Source of the DNA: Limnomonas spitsbergensis | Taxonomy: Eukaryota > Chlorophyta > Chlorophyceae > Chlamydomonadales | Length of the DNA: 64,000 nucleotides | Direction: 5' to 3' | Assembly (NCBI GenBank): GCA_037349105.1 | Contig: JAYJMM010000120.1 | Coordinates: 7,940,001 to 8,004,000 of the forward strand | In this document: in pieces, positions 56,641-64,000 of the stretch | Numbering within the stretch: position 1 is the first letter of the stretch | Layout: every line of letters begins with the position of its first letter | The notes under the pieces: generated by a model | Database searches by the model: none | What the model was told of the DNA's origin: nothing | The model's input: only the letters and a program-made list of their open reading frames with translations | Translations under genes and position numbers: made by a program

Positions 56641-57034
56641 TGATGCTGCTGTGCGCAAAGCAATTTACCTAGGCCACGAATGAAATATGTTGATATGTGC
56701 GTCACCGCCATATAGTATCTGCTCATACACAGTTATGGCATGCCTTGTTGTGTGCTGCGATCAAAAAGAGTGAGGTTCTACCCATGCTTCTCTGCCCGAC
56801 ATTGCACAGTTACGCCCTACTCCTGCCACACGCACAGCCAGACAAGGCCTGTTTCTAGGTTCACACGTGATCAACGAGTATGTGGATGGCATCCCCTGCC
56901 TTGCCTGTAAGAATGCACAATGATATTGTAGTGTGTAAAATGCAACAGGGCCCCCTCCACTCTCCTTATCTGCCGTATTCCCAGCGAAATCCACCCATCA
57001 GAGGGCTGCAGAAACCTTGTTTAGAACATTGCAT

Positions 57035-57070
57035 ACCCGCTGGGCCCTGCTGAACGCTCGGCCGCGTGGT
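57035..57070 (-). mobile_element. Minimal LINE-tail fragment
   Basis: CTGGGCCCTGCTGAACGCTC followed by GGCCGCG matches the family tail in reverse orientation. Only about 35 bp are recognisable. Confidence 0.45.
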
Positions 57071-58691
57071 AGGGAATGACTAGGCTCAATTTCAGCCACC
57101 ATGCACAGCCTGGGCCATGGTGCAGCGATGCCATCCTCCTATGTGAGGGGGCAGGAACATGAAACCCGGAATTCTAGGCGGGGGGAGAGAATGTCGTGTG
57201 GCAGGTTTGATCCCTCAACCTCTGGGTATGGAGACATGGACAGGTAATATGGCATGTGATGTCACATAGCTGAAGCAATGGCGGCATGGTGAAGTCAGCC
57301 ATGCCAGAGCAACGACATGTGCCCTTGTCATCTATCTGTCAAGCAGAAATGCCAGTGCTGATGGCACGTGACAGGTGATAGGTCGAACGCGCCAAAACAG
57401 GAAAGCGGACAAATGACGAAACTTTGAATCAGACATGGACAGGCAGGCCACGTGATGTCACGATGCAGTGGCAACTGCGGCACCATGAAGTAAGCCACGC
57501 CAGAGTAACCATGTATGCCCTTGACATATGGTCATTAGAACAGAAACAGCTACTGGTTACTGCTGATGAGTGGAAGCACTGACGTTCACGACAGGATACG
57601 TGGGACCATGCTGAGATTGGTCTGACTGGGCGCTAGAAGGAAACCTGCCAGGACCACAATCCACATTCGGACATGCACATGCACGGCTGCACGTCGCCAG
57701 TTTTGCCCGACGGGCAATAGCAGCCCGTGCACCAGCCACTCGTTCTTCCGCTACCCGTGCATCCCTTTTCTGATGCTTCCTCGCCTGCTCTCGCTCTTCA
57801 CGTGCACCAGGGATCCTGCAATTCAAAGGCGTGCAGTCAGTACCGTATTGGGCCAACAAGCAAGACAGCAAAACATACGCTCCTACCCTGCAGCTGTGAG
57901 GACGGCATGGCTGCTGGAACCAGCTTTCAGGGCAGGGGGCACATCAATAGGAACGTGAGGAGCAGCGGGCAGGCACGCACATGAAAGGTGTCAGCAATCT
58001 GGCCATGCACCATGCAGCAAATCATATTGGAACGGGGCGGGGTGCTAACAGACCATGTTGTAACGATCATACAAATTGTTGGTGACACCGGCTAGAGCGG
58101 GCCTTCTAAAGGGGAGATGTAACTATCCTAATTACCGAAGAGGATGCTAACTACATGTGAATCGTTTGGTCTAACTGGTAGTAAGAACGGTACACATGCA
58201 AACAACATAGTAACATACCGGTGCTAACACTATTGGTCCGTCCGCTGGCTGCTGCACTGACGTTAATCAAACCAGTTGACGGAAAAGCCAAGCAATTATG
58301 GTGACTTGCGTCAAGGACGGTCTGAGAGGATCATGTCAGTACTCAGTCAACTACAGTACATACCGGTACGGTCGACTGACCGTCTACCCGGGGAGCATTC
58401 ACTTTGACACCTTGTGAGGGGTTGATACCGAAGCATGTCCCATCTGCCATGCATTATCTTGCTTGTCTTAATTTGCTTCTTGCTCAGTGAACAAGTTTTG
58501 ATTTGTAAAGGAGAAGGGAGAGCAAAATGCATGCTGGGTATTGCTGATATTGCCAGTTCAAATGAAATTCAAACCCTACGGTTACTCTCGGCGGGTACTT
58601 CCGTCCACGCAGGCCCAGGGTGCTCCCGTGAGCCGGGCGCACATTGATAGCAGCATTAATTTTCATCCATGCACATGTTCTGATCGGCTCC

Positions 58692-61600
58692 ATGAACCCG
58701 GCAGCAAGCCGCTCCTCCTCGCTGTCGGGTCAGAACCATGAGCTGATGCTTGTCGACGGCCTTCACATTTTCGAGCAGTTCGCACGCACAATCGCGGCGC
58801 TGCAAGCCACGTCGACTCCCGGCTCCGAGCACTCGTTCCTAGTCCCAGCATTCGTGAAGCCCTCCAATTATGGCCCCGTCACTGGCTACCAGTGCTGCGT
58901 CATACGTTTCTGGTAAGTCATACTCTCAGCTCAGGTAACGATAGATCCTGTAGTTAAAGCGTCTGCGAGTGCACCCAGCAGTTTACTCTAAAAGTCTGAC
59001 AGCGCAAACATGAAGTGGAATATAGAATATCCGGTACAGGCATTGATTCCATAGCAAGTACTCGTACATGCATGATGCATGCCCCACTCACTGCAATGTC
59101 GCAAGGAGGCGCATCATCGCAGTCTCACAGTGAAGTAATCTCCGGCAAATAAATACACCCTGGCAAGCCCCGGGCCCAGAAGTGCCCATGCCTGCATGGG
59201 CATGCTGGCTCGGCAGTACCCATGTCTGCATGGCCTTGCTAGCCCCGTAGTACCCAAGTCTCTATGGCCATGCTGGCTCAGCATTAAACATGTCTGCATG
59301 GCCTTGCTGTCTCAGCAGCACCCATACTTGCATGGCCGTGCTTCCCCAACAGTACCCGTGTCTGCATGGCCATGGTGCCTCAGCAGTACAAACATTTGCA
59401 TACGCACAGTAGATCAGCAGCACCCATGCCTGCATGGCCATGTTATCCCAGCAGTGCCCATACCTGCATGGCCATGGCAACCCAGGCTTGCTAGTAGTGT
59501 TTGTCCAACAGTACCCATGTCAGCGTGGCCATGGTGGCTCAGTAGTATCCATTTCTGCATGGCTGTGGTGTCTCATGAGTATCCACGCCTCCGTGGTCTT
59601 GCTTCCCAAGCAGTATCCATATCTGTATGGCCATCGTTGCTCAGCAGTACCCATGTCTGCATAGACATGCTGCCTCGGTAGCTAACATGTCTACATGGCC
59701 ATGCTTGCCCAGTAGACCAACTGAATGCAGGCGAGACATGACAATGCTGGCCCAGCAGACTGCCTGACTACAAGCAATACTAGGCGTACCCCACCAGGAC
59801 ACAAGTATGAATCTGAGGGATTTACCACCCGTTTCCTCTTCCATGCTTTCATGCCCATACTAACTACACAATGCTTCAACACAGGCCTCCCGATCAGATC
59901 CCGCCATGCGTGGCCGCAAGCAGAGACATGAAAGAGCGCATGCAGCTGCGAGCGTTCCCGCTGTTTCCTCATGCGCTCGACTGGAGGCGCGCCGTGGAGC
60001 CTGCTGCGCAACGGAATTCAGCGGCAGCAGCACCCGGCAACGGGCCGCCAACTGGGATACTCCCTGGCAGCAGCGGCAGTGCTTTGATAGAGCAGCAGCT
60101 GGCTAAGAAAGCACGCGGCCCTGCTCTTCCCAGCCAATCCGCCATGCAGGCCTACGTAGATCGCAAGCAGGCTGCAAAAAGCGGTGAGGAGACGCTGTTG
60201 CTTCCAGACTGGCCACCTGCTCCTGCCACACAAGCCTGCCAGCTCAGCCCTGCTATCTTGCACCCTTGCCAGCTGGGTCCTGCTACTGTGCACCCTTGCC
60301 AGCTCGGTTCTGCTACTGTGCACCCTTGCCAGCTCGGTCCTGCTACTGTGCACCCTTGCCAGCTCGGCCCTGCTACTGTGCACCCTTGCCAGCTCGGTCC
60401 TGCAAATGTGCACCCTTGCCAGCTGGGTCCTGCTACTGTGCACCCTTGCCAGCTGGGTCCTGCTACTGTGCACCCTTGCCAGCTGGGTCCTGCAAATGTG
60501 CACCCTGCCCCACTCCTCTGGTGCACCCCACTCATTACGCCTCCACATCAGCAGGCACCCGGACAAGCACTGAGATCTCTTTCCCTGCCTCAATGTAAAG
60601 CGAGTACCTGTGACATCCCTCCATGCTTTCCCTGCCTCAATGTAAAGCGAGTACCTGCGACATCCCTCCATGCTGCATCCCAGTATGAAGGAGCACGTCT
60701 CTAATCCAGGGGGTACCATCCATCAAAATTTGCCCTGATGTACGCGTCCATATAATGTCAGCTTACCCGTTTTAACCAGCCCAACGCATGGGGCACATGC
60801 TGAACCACCTGCTGCATGTACATCCACCTTGATGCAGGCACCGATGCCGCCGGAGACACTCTCACAAAGGTTGCCCAGGCCATGGGCTGCAACCTTCACT
60901 GGGACAACCTCAGCTTCTGGACCTTTGCGCCGCATGACACTTTCCTGCGGCAGGGCTCCGGAACCCCCCAGGGCATGCTGCAGCACTACCTGGGTAGCTG
61001 CGCGGAGTTTGAGGCATTGTGGGGGGGCAGCCAGGACATGGGGCAAAATCTGGGGCAGAGCGTCCCGGGTCACATCCAGACTCCTGATTTTAGTCAGGGC
61101 CAGGGCCACAGCCAGGGTCAGGGACAGGGACAGGGTCAGGGTCAGGGTCAGGTTCAGGGCCAGGGTCAGGGTCAAGGTCAATACGTTGGTGGCGGCGACG
61201 TTGGCGAGGCTGCTGTGGAGCGCGGCATCCGGCTGCTGGACATGCGCAGGGTGCGTGCGGTGGCGGCGCTAGGCTTGATGGGTGACCGCCTGTCAGCAGG
61301 TCCGGATCCGGCAGTGCCATCTCTGGAGCGGTACATCGAGCTCGTTGCTGCAAACGAGGGCCGGCCTGCAGAGTACGTCACTTACGCCGGATCCATACTT
61401 TGCTGTTTTGGTCCCCCCTGAGGTCTGATCATGGGATCTGAATCCATATCACAGGATCTAAATCCTGAGGCTGCAGACATGCTGGGGCCTTTCACACTTT
61501 TAAAGTGTCCCAGGCTTTGAAATTGTTACCTGGATCTGCCTCCAGTTGACGCAACATCCACAGCTATGGTGTCTGTCCGCGAGAAGGTTCGTCAGCCGTG

Positions 61601-63892
61601 TCAAATGCCTGTTTTTTGTCGCTGCTCTCCTGGAGCATCCTTGCTTCACATTTGGAGGCTTGCCTGCCCCTTCCGCAGTTTGTCAACACTCGAGATCTGC
61701 TGCCTCCTGGATGACCCAACAAGTGATCACTTCCCCATATAAAGCAATCTAGGTCATCCAGCCAGTGATCGCCATACGCGTACATCCACTGTTTGCACCA
61801 GGATGCGCAAACCCTACTATCCCCCAAACCATTATAGAGCTCTTGTTTTGTTTATTCTCATTGCAAGCCGACTTCCTTCGTCACGGAAGATAACTTTGTA
61901 CTTTGACAACTTTGTACACTTGTACCTTGTTGTTCCATAGGGAGCGCCAGCCAATGGTCTAATATCCCTGTTACAAAGGCAAACAGTTGAATCCCATTTG
62001 CGCACTCCTGCCCTGCTGTTTTTCAGCCGATGGTCACGTGCACGTTTGATAAAAGCCGAATGTCGACTTCCTTTTTCCACCCACCTGCCTGCTGTCCCGT
62101 AGGCCACAGCCAATAATTCCATGGGCCAGTGCACGCCTTACGAAAGCCATGTGTTGACTCCCTTTCACACGCACCTGTTCCGCTGTACTGCAGGGATCGC
62201 CAGCCAATGGTCAAGTACATGCTGTACAAGGCGCTGCGGAAAGTGCCCCAGCTGAACCTCATCCGCCAAAATGTACCGGCTGCCTTGCCCGCCCTGCCAC
62301 CGCATGCCCAAGGGCCTGAAGTGACAGCTGCGGGATCAGCAGCATCAGCAGCGGCCGGCAGCCTGGTTCAGCAGTATGTGTACAGCTTGTTCCGCGGTCG
62401 CTCTGCATCGGACACGGCCCGGCTGCAGGAGCTGTTGTACCTCGGCAGCCACTGCTGGAAGGCACTGCACCGCGACTTCAGGCTCAAGGGACAGCCCTTT
62501 GTCAAGACGGCAGAGGTGTGGGGGAACCGGCAGATTACATTTGCTATTCATACGCGTGCCGATGGGCATGCCGGCCGGGGGGGAAGGGGGGGGGGCTGTT
62601 CTACACACACACACCCCCCCTGATGCCCTGCCTGCATCGCCTGCTTTCCAGCAGGCAAATCATGAGCCTGACACCAACCTTGATGCTAATCCTCTCGAAA
62701 TTACAAAAAGCAATCCTGAAAGCCTGACATGGAGTCCCTGCCTCTAAGGCTGAAGCAATAGCAGGCTCGCATATAAAAAGCATTACATGCTTCATGACAG
62801 AGTCAGACCTTTGCTCAGATTTACCCCCTTCTCTATATATCGACAGCCGATGACTCAGCCGCCCAAGCCTTGTGGAATTATACTGGCTGATAACTTGGAC
62901 ACTACTGATTGATGATCTGGACCTTGCTTATTGTCCACAAGGACCCCACAGTGATGCTGTAGCTCATTGATGATAAAGCTCATGCCCTGGACTGATCGGC
63001 TGATCGATATCCTGGACCCTCCTGAGCCATCAGGTGCTCCAGTGGGTCAAGTCTGACCAAGCTATCGTTGAGCTGCAGAGCTATGGCATCCACCTGGTTG
63101 GCGAGGAGGGGAGCAACAAGGAGGAGGCTGAGGAGGATGAGGCGTCCCTGCCTCTCATGGTGGTGAGGTTAAGGGTCCAGGGTTTGAACAGGAGGGAAGA
63201 GGAGGAGGAGGAAGAGGTGTCCCTGCCTCTCATAGTGATGAGGTTAAGGGTTCAGGATTAGGATAGGAAGGAAGAGGCGGAGGAAGAGGTTTCACTGCCT
63301 CTCATAGCGATGAGGTTAAGGGTTCAGGATTAGGATAGGAAGGAAGAGGCGGAGGAAGACGTGTCCCTGCCTCTCATAGTGATGAGGTTTGAGGGTTGAA
63401 CAGCAAGAAGAAAGCGTCGAAGGACAGGGTATCTCCGCCCCTGCCGGGCATGAGAGTCAATGGGATGCCTTGGGAGAGGAACGGTGGGCAGGGAAGGGAA
63501 GGTAGGGCAAGGGTGGGCAGCGCAGTGGCCCGCAGCCCTTCATGTTGCTTTACTCCTGGATTCGGATATGCCCGCCCAACCCCGACACCTTCCCGCCTCA
63601 ATCCCCACCCCACACGCACCTGTTGCCCCCTCATCCTCACTCCATCCATACTCTCGTTCCCTCTACCCCACCCTCAAACATGCACTAGCACCCTCCACTT
63701 CCAACCCTTGCCCTGACTGCCCCTTCACTTCACACCCCTTCCCCACATTCTGACCCCCCCCACGCACCCTCATCAGGACTGGAGCAGCGTCCTTTGGAGT
63801 GTGGACCACATTGTCCCCGCAAAGCTGGAAGGTGCCGACCACTGGCGCAACTACTGCCTGATGCCGCGACGCGTCAACAGCGCATTCGGAAG
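58692..63892 (+). CDS. Unrecognised multi-exon protein with C-terminal HNH-like motif (open at right edge)
   Basis: Exons that join in phase are 58692-58912, 59885-60183, 60838-61376, 61546-61586, 62194-62515, 63034-63162 and 63777-63892 with a GTGGGC donor, so the gene probably continues past the window. Together they give about 555 residues. Recognisable features are a long Gln-Gly repeat in exon 3 (61084-61180), RDRQPMVKYMLYKALRKVPQ, an acidic stretch EEGSNKEEAEEDE, and VDHIVPAKLEGADHWRNYCL with MPRRVNSAFG. The last resembles the HNH nuclease pattern (DH...P...G...N...N). A DNA- or RNA-cleaving role is only a possibility, because the catalytic His/Asn set cannot be confirmed. The first Met in frame was chosen; an upstream extension to 58644 is open. 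Confidence 0.6.
59160..59715. repeat. 34-bp TGCATGGCCATGCTGGCTCA array in an intron
   Basis: TGCATGG-anchored units occur at 59193, 59227, 59261, 59295, 59329 and on for about 16 copies with an exact 34-bp period, between exons 1 and 2 of the HNH-like gene. ORFs here are repeat artefacts. Confidence 0.93.
60235..60520. repeat. 30-bp CCTTGCCAGCTGGGTCCTGC array
   Basis: Nine units, each with CACCCTTGCCAGCTGG and GTCCTGCTACTGTG, follow the donor at 60184. The period is divisible by three, so a 10-residue repeat (CQLGPATVHP) stays open from exon 2 through 60704. Splicing at 60183 in matching phase is the simpler model. Confidence 0.9.
61930..62215. repeat. Degenerate tandem copies of an exon's 3' splice site
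   Basis: TTCCATAGGGAGCGCCAGCC (61934), TTTTTCAGCCGATGGTCACG (62022), CCCGTAGGCCACAGCCAATA (62096) and TACTGCAGGGATCGCCAGCC (62187) align, as do the CACCTG and CTTTCAC segments before them. The last is the real acceptor at 62193. Spacing is about 75-90 bp. Confidence 0.65.
63121..63400. repeat. 72-75 bp repeat of an exon end and donor
   Basis: GTCCCTGCCTCTCATGGTGG occurs in the exon, with TCCCTGCC copies aligned at 63145, 63220, 63292 and 63364. Only the first has the GTG/GTGAGG donor; the others read CATAGTGATGAGG or CATAGCGATGAGG. The repeats also carry the GAGGAGGAAGAG acidic-codon run. Confidence 0.85.
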
Positions 63893-64000
63893 GTGGGCGC
63901 AGATGAGGGGCACTCAGACCGTCTGATAGGCATGAGAGCTGATGACCACATGAGGGCTGACAGGTTAAGGGCCCTAGGGTTGGTTAACCTACCCTTATTC

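Larger units (their letters stand above)
52035..58270. repeat. Segmental duplication, right copy, interrupted
   Basis: This corresponds to 44945-49560. Blocks are 52035-54420 (to about 47340 of the left copy), 56290-57012 (47370-48050) and 57225-58270 (48480-49560). About 1.9 kb between 54420 and 56290, with no counterpart on the left, includes the LINE remnant at 55615-56270. Confidence 0.88.

Noticed and set aside
59160..59715. Possible CRISPR array (34-bp period)
   Set aside because: There are no unique spacers between conserved repeats; the whole unit repeats and degenerates. The window is eukaryotic.
60018..60719. 233-codon minus-strand ORF with Leu-Ala-Arg-Val-His repeats
   Set aside because: Antisense of the 30-bp array and of exon 2 of the HNH-like gene.

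Overview
This is nuclear DNA of a eukaryote, most likely a green alga. The genes are cut into many GT-AG exons. Exons are GC-rich, while introns and spacers are mixed and full of minisatellites. The cyclophilin carries the extra loop typical of plant and algal cyclophilin A, and the SYF2 protein has the plant-type spacing of conserved blocks. The nucleotide cyclase at the left edge has a PAS-like segment before its catalytic core. Short TTTAGGG-like motifs also occur. I cannot name the species. All exon structures were built by hand by matching splice sites and codon phases.

Layout: (1) 0.3-3.0 kb, minus strand: the 3' part of a class III nucleotide cyclase gene that runs off the left edge and has a frameshift in its core. 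(2) 3.2-7.7 kb: a GCATGGGGTAT array, diverged MITEs and a GCATGC-rich degenerate array, with no convincing gene. (3) 7.7-16.8 kb, plus: a secreted six-hairpin glycosidase-like protein of about 1352 residues in 8 coding exons; a 190-bp hAT-type MITE with an exact 8-bp target duplication sits in its first intron. (4) 16.8-25.6 kb: a gene-poor stretch with two exons of an unrecognised gene, an mTERF-like piece, a retrotransposon 3' end, an intronless Cys-rich ORF and a duplicated 240-bp block ending in twin hairpins. (5) 25.7-29.3 kb, minus: splicing factor SYF2. (6) 30.6-31.6 kb, minus: cyclophilin A, head to head across 188 bp with (7) 31.8-44.6 kb, plus: a 17-exon TMTC-type O-mannosyltransferase of about 1108 residues. 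(8) 44.9-58.3 kb: a tandem segmental duplication carrying two intronless ankyrin genes, in which the right copy is split by about 1.9 kb containing a LINE remnant. (9) 58.7-63.9 kb, plus: an unrecognised multi-exon gene ending, at the right edge, in an HNH-like motif.

The most unusual feature is a recurring pattern. In at least five genes (cyclase, glycosidase, SYF2, the HNH-like gene and possibly cyclophilin) an exon-intron boundary has been copied in tandem, so that one real splice site sits at the end of an array of 2 to about 21 copies of itself, with units of 25-85 bp. The clearest cases are a 52-bp array with 12 copies of a 3' splice site and a 32-bp array with about 21 copies.
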